From positions 1 to 30,087 of the forward strand of contig DRBZ01000063.1 of the NCBI GenBank assembly GCA_011043895.1: DNA of 30,087 nt. The letters run 5' to 3'. The notes beneath the pieces were generated by a model. It searched no databases and was not told the origin of the DNA. It saw nothing but the letters and a program-made list of their open reading frames with translations. Made by a program: the position numbers and the translations under genes. Below are positions 13,356-24,100 of the stretch, piece after piece (position 1 is the stretch's first letter; each line of letters begins with the position of its first letter). This stretch comes from Candidatus Cloacimonadota bacterium. Its GTDB lineage: Bacteria; Cloacimonadota; Cloacimonadia; JGIOTU-2.

Positions 13356-14886
13356 TGAAATGAGAAATTTTGATTCTCTAGCAAGGGAACAATTCGGTAT
13401 TGAACCGATCATTCTGATGGAAAATGCTGGCAAGAAAAGTGCAGAAATAATTGAGATGGATATACTTGATGAGGATGATTCTATCGCAATTATTTGTGGA
13501 ACAGGCAATAACGGTGGTGATGGAATGGTTATAACACGCTGGCTACATAATCGTGGATTTGATGTTTGCTGTTACATTGTGGGAGACACCAATAAATTCA
13601 CACCACTCGCGAAAATGAATTATGAAATTCTCGAAAAAATGCATTGTCAACTTGAATATATTGCAAGCGAAGATGATCTTCAGAAAACAGTGGATCAGTT
13701 CAATGACTTTTCTGTGATTGTGGATGCACTTTTTGGTGTTGGATTAAAAGGAAAGGTAAAAGGATACAGAAAAAATCTGATTGATATCCTCAATGAACTA
13801 AACGAATTCACAATCGCAATAGATATTCCCTCTGGAGTTGATTCGGAAACTGGAAAAGTTGCTAATGTCGCAATCTATGCAGATGTGACCATCACCATGG
13901 CAAATATGAAATACGGGCATCTTCTCTATCCCGGAAGAGACCTTTGCGGTGAAATGTACATCGTTGATATTGGAATACCAGATATTGCCTACGCAGAGAA
14001 CAGACCAAAAGCAGAGGTTCTTACAGATGTACTTTCTTATTTCCCTTTGCGAGAAAATAACACTCACAAGGGTGACTATGGCAGAATTGCTATCATTGCT
14101 GGATCTCCCGGTCTGTCCGGTGCTGGAGTAATGACTAGCGAAGCAGCTCTGGAGATGGGATCTGGGCTTATCACGCTTATACACCCAGAAAGTCTTGGCA
14201 CTATCTTTGAGATGAGCTTGCTGGAAGTCATGACGTATGGAGTGTCGGAAACCACATCACACACCTTTTCTCTGAATGCTGTAGATGAAGTACTGGATTT
14301 TGTCAAAAACTGTGATGCAATAGCTATAGGACCCGGTATATCTCGTAATGAAGAGACTGCTGAATTTGTCAGAGAATTCCTTCGAAGAAATACAAGACCT
14401 GCAGTTATTGATGCCGATGCAATCAATGCTTACGAACATGATGATGAATCTCTTGTAGCTCTTGCTGGAAAACCTTATGTGTTTACTCCCCATATCAAAG
14501 AATTTTCAAGACTGTTTCACAAAAGTACAAAAGATATTCTTGAGGATGAATTAAAAGCTGCCACTACATTTGCAACAAGCACCAAATTAACCCTCCTTCT
14601 TAAAGGCAACACCTCAATCATCATTAATCCCGAGGGCGATTGCACGTTCAATCTTACTGGTAATCCGGGTATGGCAACTGGTGGTAGTGGTGATGTACTC
14701 ACAGGTATTATTGTTTCATTACTCGGGCAAGGCCTTTCTCCCTATGATGCTGCTCGAATCGGAGCGTATATACACGGTGATGTTGCAGATATATTACTTG
14801 ATGAGTATGATGAAATTTCCATCACCCCATCCAAGATGATAACTAATATTCATAGATTCTTCCTACCGACAGAAGAGGAAGACTAA
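13336..14886 (+). CDS. nnr: Bifunctional NAD(P)H-hydrate epimerase / ADP-dependent dehydratase
   Basis: Metabolite repair enzyme that restores damaged hydrated NAD(P)H. The N-terminal YjeF_N epimerase domain (residues 1-215) shows AREQFGIEPIILMENAG, ICGTGNNGGDGMVITR, VDALFGVGLKG and AIDIPSGVDSETG. The C-terminal ribokinase-like dehydratase (about 225-516) shows THKGDYGRIAIIAGSPGLSG, AIGPGISRNEE, AVIDADAINAY and the NPGMATGGSGDVLTGIIVSL active-site loop. At 516 residues it matches the two-domain fusion. GAGG (13323-13326) is 9 bases before the ATG, and the start overlaps the kinase gene by 20 bases. It is the last gene of the operon, followed by a hairpin terminator. Confidence 0.96.
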   Translation: MFIVSPDEMRNFDSLAREQFGIEPIILMENAGKKSAEIIEMDILDEDDSIAIICGTGNNGGDGMVITRWLHNRGFDVCCYIVGDTNKFTPLAKMNYEILEKMHCQLEYIASEDDLQKTVDQFNDFSVIVDALFGVGLKGKVKGYRKNLIDILNELNEFTIAIDIPSGVDSETGKVANVAIYADVTITMANMKYGHLLYPGRDLCGEMYIVDIGIPDIAYAENRPKAEVLTDVLSYFPLRENNTHKGDYGRIAIIAGSPGLSGAGVMTSEAALEMGSGLITLIHPESLGTIFEMSLLEVMTYGVSETTSHTFSLNAVDEVLDFVKNCDAIAIGPGISRNEETAEFVREFLRRNTRPAVIDADAINAYEHDDESLVALAGKPYVFTPHIKEFSRLFHKSTKDILEDELKAATTFATSTKLTLLLKGNTSIIINPEGDCTFNLTGNPGMATGGSGDVLTGIIVSLLGQGLSPYDAARIGAYIHGDVADILLDEYDEISITPSKMITNIHRFFLPTEEED

Positions 14887-14912
14887 AATTACTAAACTCA
14901 AACATATATATA

Positions 14913-14950
14913 AAAAGTCCCAACCGAATAACGATTGGGACTTTTCTTTT
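14913..14950. terminator. Bidirectional intrinsic terminator
   Basis: AAAAGTCCCAA (14913-14923) and TTGGGACTTTT (14935-14945) form an 11-bp stem around an 11-base loop. T-rich sequence follows on the plus strand (TTTTCTTTT to 14950) and a T5 run on the minus strand (complement of 14912-14916). It lies between the convergent nnr gene and the secreted-protein gene and should serve both. Confidence 0.88.
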
Positions 14951-14964
14951 ATAGAGTGGATTAC

Positions 14965-17784
14965 TTATTTGATAAGCAACATCTTTCGTGTCATTGTATA
15001 GTTTTCTGTGTCGAGTTTGTAGAAGTAAATACCACTGGGAAGATCAACAGGATTCCATGTAGCGACACCTTTCTCACCTTCGATTGAATCTATCTTCTGA
15101 CCGAGAATATTATAGATGTCAATTTCAACTGGTCCATGATGATCGCGAATTGCATACCTTATATTTGTTGAACCTTTCACAGGATTTGGATAGTTCTGGT
15201 AAAGATAATTACCGAGGACATGATTATCATCAACTCCATATCCTGTGACCGTATCAACAACCGCTCTAATCATCATATTTTGAGGAATACCTGCTGAGTA
15301 ATCAAACCAAGTTCCAGCAGCATACTGCCAGCTTCGGTTATAAGCTGGTCCATTAGTGTCTACACCAATAAGACTACTGTTAGAAGCTTCAAACCAGCCA
15401 ACATAGAAATCTCCATCATTAATTATTATCTCATAGTCTGTATCATCGGGTAATGTAATCACATTCCAGTCATTTGCCACGAGATCATTTGTTGGAATCA
15501 TATAAATAGGATCAATGAGCTGAGTTCCGGGTTGTCCGTTGGGACCGTCATCATCCCATGCATAGACAATGAGTTGTTGATTGACTTGAGTTAGATAATA
15601 TTTAATTCTGATAAGTTTCACCGGATATTGATCTGGTGTAATTCGAACTGCAAGCTGGTTGCCAGGAGAACCTGCGCTGTAACCCATCTCTGCTGTGCCA
15701 TCATCATAGGCATATTCCACTGCTGATGCGATCTCAACAAAAGCTGATGCTTCGTTTGAATACTGGCTTTCACCTGCATCATATACAGCCGTAACCGCAT
15801 AATAATAGGTATTTCCAGCTTCTACAGTTTCATCAGTGAAGAGTGTATCTGCAGTATTTCCTACTGGCGTATCATCGTAATTACCGCTTTCAAGTCCACG
15901 ATACACATTATAACTATTAGGTTCTGGAACTACAGCGTATGTAGTGGTACAACGAATTCCCCATTCACCATCAGGAAGTCCGTTTGCAGCAGCAACCGCT
16001 GCCCATGTTGACCACGCACCACCAGTATTTACCATACTGTGTTCACTTGGAACAGTTGATTCGTCAAGTGCACAATCAACAGTACTTGAACATTCAAAAC
16101 CAAGTATGAAGCTGTTCTGAACGATCCAATTCTGAGCGGTTACATCATAGGTTGCAGGAGTTCCTGCTTGTGTAGTGATATTCATTGTATATGTAGGAGT
16201 CGATGAGTAAGAAGCACCGTCTTTTTCATACACACCTAGCGTGGTAGGTCCAGCTAATGTATTGCTATAAACGGTAAATTCTTCAATCTGGCATTCTCCG
16301 CCTACGGGGAATGTTGCACCCATAATGCCAGTACCAGAAGTAAAGGAAATTGCATTTTCAAAAGATCCGTCATCCCATTGCATATCTCCACCAAGACCCT
16401 GAGGTGCATCCCAATCAAGATCGACAAATGCGGTTTGTTCATTGTAATCAGCTACAAGATTGGTAGGGGGAAGCACATCGAGTGATGCAAGAACCTCGAA
16501 ATTATCAACATGGAAACCAAATGTAGTGGGATCGTCATTATTTGAATGAAGTCCTACTCTGAATTGTACAGTGGTTCCACCGAGTACAGACATATCACTA
16601 TAACCAGACCATCCTTGTGAGAAGGGTGTCCAGTCAGTTACACTACCTGTGAAAACATAGTTTGTACCACCCGGATCACCTGTTGGATTACTCACTGACC
16701 ACCAGTTACTCCATCCAGAACCATCATTATGGCGAACTTCTACATAGATATAATCGCAATCCGGGAATACACCATTGTCAAGCTCAGTCTGCACATACAT
16801 ATCCCATGTAATATCGACATTTTCAGGAAGATCAAATTCTGGTGAAATGAAGTAGTCATCCATCCCGGGATTGTAAGTTCCTGTACCTGGATCGAAACAA
16901 CCAGCTGCATGAGTTGGTGAAGGAGCTGCTGCATCATCGTAGATATGCCAGAGCTGCCCACCTTCGGGTACGTTTGAGAACGCATCAAAGCCTGTTGCAT
17001 CATCGCCACTATTGTAAAATGTTCCGATAGAAATATTATCAATAAATACACCCCACATTGAAGGATCATCTAAGGTACAATATGCAGGATCAGAAGCAAA
17101 AGCAAAGCTTATAATAACTGTATCACCTGAGTAGCTATCCGGAACCATGATTGTTGTAGACACCCAGCCACCGGAGTCACCACCCCATCCTGCGATACCT
17201 TCACCTTCGCCATGCTGGAAACCAAAACTGTACATACTTGCACAATTATAAGCAGGAGTACAATCCGTAAGAACCACTGCCTCTGAATATTCTTCACCAG
17301 CCAGTCTAATGCGAACATTAAAACCATCCCAGCCATCCCAGGGAGCTGTTGCACCTGCAGGATCTTCAATATTACGCCATTGTTCGAAACTGAGTACTAC
17401 ACGACCCTTATGAGGAACTGTGATTTCAGGCGTATCAAGTACTTGATACCAACCATCAAGATAACCTCCATTTGTTCCTACATCAGGATCACCCATCCAC
17501 CAAGACATACCTGAACCACCATACGCATTGAACGAATCAATATGCCACCTTGGAGGAGTAGCAGTAGCATCCCATGCTGTCCAATCTGTTGCACCATCCT
17601 CGAAATCTTCGAAGTAAATTTGAGTAAGATCTCTGCTTCCGGTATGCGCAGGAGTCATAGGATTATCCTGACCAGAAAAAACAGGTAATGGAGTAACTTG
17701 TTGTACTGCGACCTTTTCATTATTTGCAAAAACAAGAGTGGTTACAAACAACATTATTGCGATAATTGCAATAAATTTTTTCAT
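14965..17784 (-). CDS. Large secreted modular protein with T9SS-type C-terminal sorting domain
   Basis: 939 residues. The signal peptide is at 1-20 (MKKFIAIIAIMLFVTTLVFA). Two beta-sandwich domains of cleaved-adhesin/choice-of-anchor J (MAM-like) type follow, at about 50-255 (YFEDFEDGATDW to VFIDNISIG) and 262-435 (to GFHVDNFEVL). A fibronectin III domain starts at 438 (PPTNLVADYN) but is split: a DDG module (about 465-610, WDDGSFENA to GIRCTTTY) sits between its first strands and its second half (620-682, SYNVYRGLESG to YYAVTAVY). A second DDG module runs from about 689 to 848 (YDDGTAEMGYSAG to MMIRAVV). The end (858-939) is a sorting domain, QNYPNPVKGSTNIRY to GIYFYKL and RKMLLIK. I use the ATG at 17784, five bases after GGAG, not the in-frame ATG at 17799. 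It is probably surface-attached or released. No catalytic motif is seen and the function is unknown. Confidence 0.88.
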   Translation of the reverse strand: MKKFIAIIAIMLFVTTLVFANNEKVAVQQVTPLPVFSGQDNPMTPAHTGSRDLTQIYFEDFEDGATDWTAWDATATPPRWHIDSFNAYGGSGMSWWMGDPDVGTNGGYLDGWYQVLDTPEITVPHKGRVVLSFEQWRNIEDPAGATAPWDGWDGFNVRIRLAGEEYSEAVVLTDCTPAYNCASMYSFGFQHGEGEGIAGWGGDSGGWVSTTIMVPDSYSGDTVIISFAFASDPAYCTLDDPSMWGVFIDNISIGTFYNSGDDATGFDAFSNVPEGGQLWHIYDDAAAPSPTHAAGCFDPGTGTYNPGMDDYFISPEFDLPENVDITWDMYVQTELDNGVFPDCDYIYVEVRHNDGSGWSNWWSVSNPTGDPGGTNYVFTGSVTDWTPFSQGWSGYSDMSVLGGTTVQFRVGLHSNNDDPTTFGFHVDNFEVLASLDVLPPTNLVADYNEQTAFVDLDWDAPQGLGGDMQWDDGSFENAISFTSGTGIMGATFPVGGECQIEEFTVYSNTLAGPTTLGVYEKDGASYSSTPTYTMNITTQAGTPATYDVTAQNWIVQNSFILGFECSSTVDCALDESTVPSEHSMVNTGGAWSTWAAVAAANGLPDGEWGIRCTTTYAVVPEPNSYNVYRGLESGNYDDTPVGNTADTLFTDETVEAGNTYYYAVTAVYDAGESQYSNEASAFVEIASAVEYAYDDGTAEMGYSAGSPGNQLAVRITPDQYPVKLIRIKYYLTQVNQQLIVYAWDDDGPNGQPGTQLIDPIYMIPTNDLVANDWNVITLPDDTDYEIIINDGDFYVGWFEASNSSLIGVDTNGPAYNRSWQYAAGTWFDYSAGIPQNMMIRAVVDTVTGYGVDDNHVLGNYLYQNYPNPVKGSTNIRYAIRDHHGPVEIDIYNILGQKIDSIEGEKGVATWNPVDLPSGIYFYKLDTENYTMTRKMLLIK

Positions 17785-18140
17785 CTTTTCTCCTTTCATC
17801 TCGCCATATGTTTGAGACGTTGATTTTTTAAAAGATTAGTTACTTTAATCATTTACAGGGCTTTGGAGTCAAGTTTTTTTGTCCCCTAATTTTAATTTAT
17901 AATAATAAAATTTAAAGGAACTATTATTATAGTTTGATATATAAAACCTACGTGTTTGACACCAAACACACAGAAGCATGATTAAAACGTAAAGCATATC
18001 ATATGAATAGCATATAATTTGCAACGAGATTTATCTCGTGGATTAGAATTCTCATAAATTGTATCGGATTTTAATCCATAAATTTACATTGTCGTCGGTG
18101 TTGAAAATCCTATACATCTTCTTTCTATATGATCACATTA
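17785..18140. other. Intergenic region between the two giant genes
   Basis: No convincing gene. It holds a possible minus-strand promoter for the 939-residue gene (TTGACT at 17867-17872, weak -10 near 17844-17849), a 7-bp hairpin GTGTTTG/CAAACAC (17952-17958 with 17963-17969), and a palindrome ACGAGATTTATCTCGT (18024-18039) that looks like another decayed dispersed repeat. The rest is AT-rich sequence. Confidence 0.5.
18024..18039. repeat. ACGAGATTTATCTCGT palindrome
   Basis: ACGAGA and TCTCGT are perfect complements around TTTA, preceded by GCA and followed by GGATTA. No T run follows. Similar GCAACGAGAT..ATCTCGT units are known to me as dispersed non-coding repeats in some environmental genomes, from memory only. 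Confidence 0.4.
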
Positions 18141-18174
18141 TAAAGAAAGGGAAGAAGGCGAACCTTCTTCCCTT
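18141..18174 (-). terminator. Intrinsic terminator of the 9.5-kb secreted-protein gene
   Basis: On the minus strand AAGGGAAGAAGG and CCTTCTTCCCTT form a perfect 12-bp stem (18147-18158 with 18163-18174) around a TTCG tetraloop, followed by the T-rich TCTTTA. The hairpin starts 24 bases after the stop codon at 18199. This separates the transcripts of the two secreted-protein genes. Confidence 0.85.
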
Positions 18175-18198
18175 GATCTATTTGAGTATCAACGCGAG

Positions 18199-21100
18199 TT
18201 ATTTCATTAAGATCATCTTCTTAAGGAATGACTGGCTATTGGTCTCAAGCTTGTAGAAGTAGATACCGTTTGCAAGCTTCTTGCCGTTCGCTGTACCATC
18301 CCACACGACAACATGTTCTGCATGAGGATCAAGCTCAGTATTGAGCAGAGTCTGTACTAACTGTCCCTTTACGTTGTAAATAGACAGTGACACATGTGAC
18401 CTATCCTTCAAGCTGAATCTGAAGGTCGTTGTGTTATTAACAGGATTCGGGAAGTTACCAAACAGTTTGGTTTCAACTACTTCGTTGCCACCAACAGAGA
18501 CATCCTCGACTGTCATGACTACAGGAACTGTAACGATTCCAACGTCAGGATCGGGAACGAACTCAAGGTCAGCATTCTTGATATCACCATAAGACAGATC
18601 AGTTGCATCGAGATGGACATTGATCTGGATATCCTCTCCGGGTGCAAGGGTTCCAGAAAGCGGATCAACAACAATCCAAGGAGGTGTTCCAAGGTTGAGG
18701 ACCGCACGGATGTTCCAGTTATTCGGGAATCCGTAGTTCTGAAGTTCATCCCATGCACTGTTGAAGTATATCCAATCACCCTTACCGGATACAACAGGAC
18801 CTGCATCACAACCTGCAGGATATTCACCCGCACCGTGTGTGACTTCATATCCAACCCAGTATTCGTTCGGACTGGTCAAAGTGATGCTAGGAGTCACAGG
18901 AAGATCATTCCAGGAATCTGCAACGATCGAACCAGAGACATCCTGAGAGTAAATCTCTGTGCCAGGATCACCAAATGAGCCACCTTCCCATACTTTGAGT
19001 ATGATCTGGGAACCAGGATCGCCAATATACAACTTGACGTCTGTCAGATCATAATCGCCATAATATGGGCCGAGTTCGTCAGGGGTGAATCTGGCTGCAA
19101 CCATGAAGGTACCACCGGCAGTAAGACCGATTGCATCATCATTTTCACCATCATAGTGTATGATGACTTCACGAGTTCCTTCTGTCTTCAAGCTACCTTC
19201 GCCAGGTGCGCCGGTATTGCCATAGGCAGACTCAATGGTGACACCATTAGAGCATCTGCTGTAGTCAGTCTGTGCTCTGCCATAGTCGTACACATTGATA
19301 AGGAAGTCCATGGGACCATCACCATTGTTGGTGACTGTGATGTATTCGGTTGTTGTTGTTCCGGGTGGAACTTGTACATTGAGTGCCAGAGGATTGATAT
19401 CCATCACAGGAGCTGTCAGATCGAAGTCCTGAGTGGTGGTTTGATCTGCTTGAATTTCTACATTAGTTACGACTTCGTAGTTATATCCCACAGCTGTACA
19501 TTCGACAGTGTAGTATCCGACCATCATATCGAGAATCTCGTAGTATCCTGTAGCAGTTGAGTAAGTAGTGTATACTGTTGTTCCCATTGTGGCAACAATT
19601 TCTGCACCTTCAACCGGGTTTCCACCAGTAGCGGTGGTTACCATACCTTCGAGATCACCGTAATCAGGTGTACCGACCATCATGGTAACAGGTACTGTGA
19701 TTGGATCAACTTCATTACCTGTGAAGTTAATATCACAGGTATGGATTGTACCAAGAGGATCATCACATGCGTCGAATGTTACGATTACATCTTGTGTACC
19801 ACCGTTAGGATCGACTGTACCGGAAGTAGGATCGATGGAAATCCACTGTGCAAGAGGACCGAGCTCATAACCAAACAGCATGTCTGGTGAAGCCTGACCT
19901 AATCCACCAATTACCCATGTTCCTGGTACTGGAGCACCCGTTGTGAACAGGCCACCAGCGATTGTGCCTGGGAAGTCTCCGCTCACACTGTGTGTTACAC
20001 CAGTAAGATTAAGGGTATTAAGATCGTACTGCTCGATCTGGCATCCACCACCAGTACTGGTACCGGTGAAGATCCACAGATATGGTCCGCCATCTGTTAC
20101 GTTATCATAGGCACAACCATACATGCTTGGAGGAGCGGGAATTGTCTCAAGGATATTACCGGATCGGTCTATAAGCTGAAGGTTCTCACTCCAGTTATTG
20201 AACCAGAATGCATCGTTATCACTATCATACGCGATGGCTCGAACTGCTGCGGGAGTAGGAAGTGTTGAGATAAGAGTTTGAGAATCAAAGTCCATCTGCC
20301 AGATATAGTTGCTTGCATTACTGCCATAGAAATAAGTTCCGTCATAAGCGAGGTCACGAAGCTGGGTTACACCAGGAATCGTGAAGTTCTCGATCCAGTT
20401 ACCATCGAAATCGAACTTACATATCTCAGAGCCAGCCCACTTGGTTACGTAGAAGTAGTCATCACCACATTCTGCACCGGAGATACCGGTCAAACCTGAA
20501 GGTGTGTCTACATCATAACCAAACAGGACATCCCACATATCGCGTGAAGGAGGTGCGACACGTTTTGAAGGAATAAGATCTGCTTCGGCTTCCATAGAGG
20601 CCTTAATCTCACCTTGATATGTATTCACAAGGAAGCGAGACTTGTCTGTCATGTTGGTAATTGCAGCGCTCCAATCTAATGGTGCGGTTCCATCATTGGT
20701 AACAGTAATCGTTCGTGTGGTTGTACCACCAACCGGTACTGTTGCATTGATCGAAGTAGGATCAACTGCCATTTCAGGATTACCAAGTGTAACATCGACT
20801 ACGGTTGTTTCATCAGCAACGATCACAACACCGTATTCCCAAATCTCAGTGTATCCATCCTTGTAGTAGTTCACGTCATAGGTGCCTTCTTCCATAGGAT
20901 CGATAGTATAGTAACCAAATTCGTCAGTCCATACAGGATTATAGTCTGCATGATCTGCAGTAACCTGTACACCTTCAATAGGATCACCGTTGGAATCGGT
21001 CACTGTACCTTCGAGTGCTCCATAGTTAGGAGGTACGCCGGGCCAGTCTATATAAACGTTATAGATATTCCACCAGTCAAAGTTGAATGTATCTCCACCA

Positions 21101-24100
21101 TGACTGCGGAATTTGATATTAATTGTTGAGGCTGCATACTGTTGCATGTCGCTGTACACGAAATCAGTACCACCATCCACACCCCAGTCTGCAGTAGGAT
21201 CATCATAGTCCCAGATAAGATCTTCACCACCGCCATGTACGATCCAAACTTCCCAAACCTCACCACCAGATGAAGAATAGTTATTCAGATACATGGTAAT
21301 TGTAAGATCGCCAATAGTTGCATCTGGAACATAGATGTCGGGTGAAATGAGTGACATGTCATAAGGAGCAACAGAAGGACTCCAGTACAATCTGGCATAT
21401 CCACCGCTGCCTGACTGCCAATCCCAGTTTCCATCAGCAGGATCTTCAGTCCATCTACCTGCCCAGTTAGTGGAGAAGTCTTCCAACCATCCACCGGAAG
21501 GAGGTAATGGAACTGCTGAAGCTAAATTGGAAGGAGCTGATTCACCCTCTTCATACACTGCGGTTACCCAGTAGGTGAATTCTTCGCCGACTGCAACGAT
21601 ATCATCAGTATATTCGGTGTTATTTTCACCATCGACATAGGCAACGAAACCTTTGTCTTCTTCATACACATTGTAACCAAGCAGTGTGATGTCTCCAGGC
21701 ATTCTGAAGCCAAGTTCTTTTTCGCCGTTAAAGGTATAATGAGAAACCTCATAGTTACCTGTATCACCGGCTTTTTGGCTTTGAGCAAAGACATTGTCAA
21801 GCACCTGCTCGCCCTTAAGGAAGGCAGAGTTATCAACGGGCTGGAATTCGACCTGAGGAGTCTTGCCCTGTCTGTAGGTGTTGTATGCTACTTCGACTGT
21901 CTGTCCACGAACCATAGCGGTTGTTCTGAGCATGAATACACCAGGATCTGATCCTGCTGCGACATGGAGAAGCTGCCATGAAGCACCATCATAGTACCAG
22001 TCATATCCTGCATTTGCATTTGGACCGTTTTCATCAAATCCTGCCCAGTTAGTTTGAGCCGAGAGCATATCCCAATGGATCATTGCATAGAACTCACCAC
22101 TGAATGGAATATTAGGTGCATTTACCGTAACCCAATCACCAGCAGGGATCTGGAATGGATCAGATGTCCCAATAAAGTTATGACTATCATCAAAGACATC
22201 TATGGTAACTTGCTCTGTTCCTGCAGCAGCATTGATATCACCATATACGTCGAAGCTGATGATTTCACCACCATCTGTTACTGGGAATTGATTTCCTAGC
22301 CATGAACTATAGCCAGGATTAATGCACCAGCCGTTTTCGTAGGTACCATCATCAAGGATATAGTCGACTTGGGTTCCACCACCACCTGAGCTGGGTTTGT
22401 TCCAGTCAAGTTCGATAGCTTCACGAACACCGGTTGCTGTAAGATCTTCTGGCACTGGTCCGTCGAATATAAGTTCTACATCAAGAAGGACAACCCAGCC
22501 AGGATTCAGGTACACACCATATTCCCAATGGGGCTGGAATCCATCTTTGTAGAAATATACATTATAGAAACCAGATGCAATTGAATCAAATTCATAGAAA
22601 CCAGTATCATCAGTATAAGTTACAAAGTTACCTACTTTGACCATTACATCAGGAACTGGGTCACCACCAAAGGTTACATTACCTCTAAGGCCACCAGCTT
22701 CTTCACTGACATAGAAAGTAACAGGTACTATGATGTCTGAGGCACCATAAAGCAATGCATCGTTATGAACGATAATGTCTGCAGTATAGGTTCCTGGATC
22801 AAGACGTGTGGTTGCATCAGCAGTAACAGTAACGATCTGGGTATCACCCTGACCAACTGAACCTGCAACTGGAGAAACGCTCAGCCATGATGAACCAACA
22901 CCAAGATATACGTCATCAACATACCAGTAGTTGATATTAAATGAATTACCATCAAACCACCAGCATAGCTGGAACTGATCCGAACCTACGTCACCATTGG
23001 CGATAGGGATCTGGAAGGTCTCTGGACCAATATTACCGGTAGGTGAAAGACTCCAGATATCATTCCATGTTGTGCCACCATCGCTTGTAGTTGCAAGACC
23101 TATGGTATAGTCACCATTATAGTCATTTACATAGTGTTTGAATGTTAAGTTAACATCTGTATAACCAGTTGTATTGATGATCGGGCTGATCAAGCGCTGT
23201 GTAGCGGTTGTTGATGGAGACCAATTGAAGTATGCTTCAGGAGGTGTTCCACCAGCAGAACTAGAGTTACTGTAACCCCAGTTGGAGCCACCTTCAATTA
23301 CCCAACCAGTGGGATCATCAAAGTTCTCTGTGAACAAGGTTGCCACGCCGGGAATATCAAGTTCAATATCCCAGTTAAGGTTCTCGGCTAAGGCATCAGG
23401 TGCAACATTAGAGATGTATAGTTCATCTTCTGCAATTGTACCGGAGCCATAAACCACACCCATGGCAAGTTCAGCAGGTTGTACATCGACTTCCGGTGAA
23501 GGAATAAGGTCGAATGTCACCACATAGAAGGTTGTATTAACAGCACGGTCATGGACCTTACGTGTGGGACCGTCATAGACTTCATCCCATTTTCCAAGGA
23601 TCCAATAGTATGTGCCGTCTTCCAGGAGACGATATTGCAGATACTCGCTCTCGCCAGCACCACCCTCGTCAGCAATGGCTAATTCAACACCAAACTCGTC
23701 AACGAGTTTGATAGCGCCATCAAAGAGGTCTTCGTCTTCGGGAAGTTCAAAGGCACACCATGTGATATCACCTTCTAAACCGGTTATAGTATAGACATCA
23801 AGGTCTAAGTCTTTATAATCAGGATTGTAGTAGATCTGGGCACCATCAGAAACGAAATCGTAATCTGCAGGTGTGGCATCTACTAAGTCATCATTTGGTT
23901 CGTACGGATCACGAGGATGACATACAGTAACTACTTCAACATCTTCATTAACATCAGGATCTTCACGGGATGCAACATTAATAACAGTCACATTACCTTC
24001 ATCAAGACCAGCTGTGGATGGAATCTCTACTGTTACAGTAAAGATACCGGTTTCATCTGGATCAAGGTCAAGATATGGCACATCAACGTATGCTGGCCAT

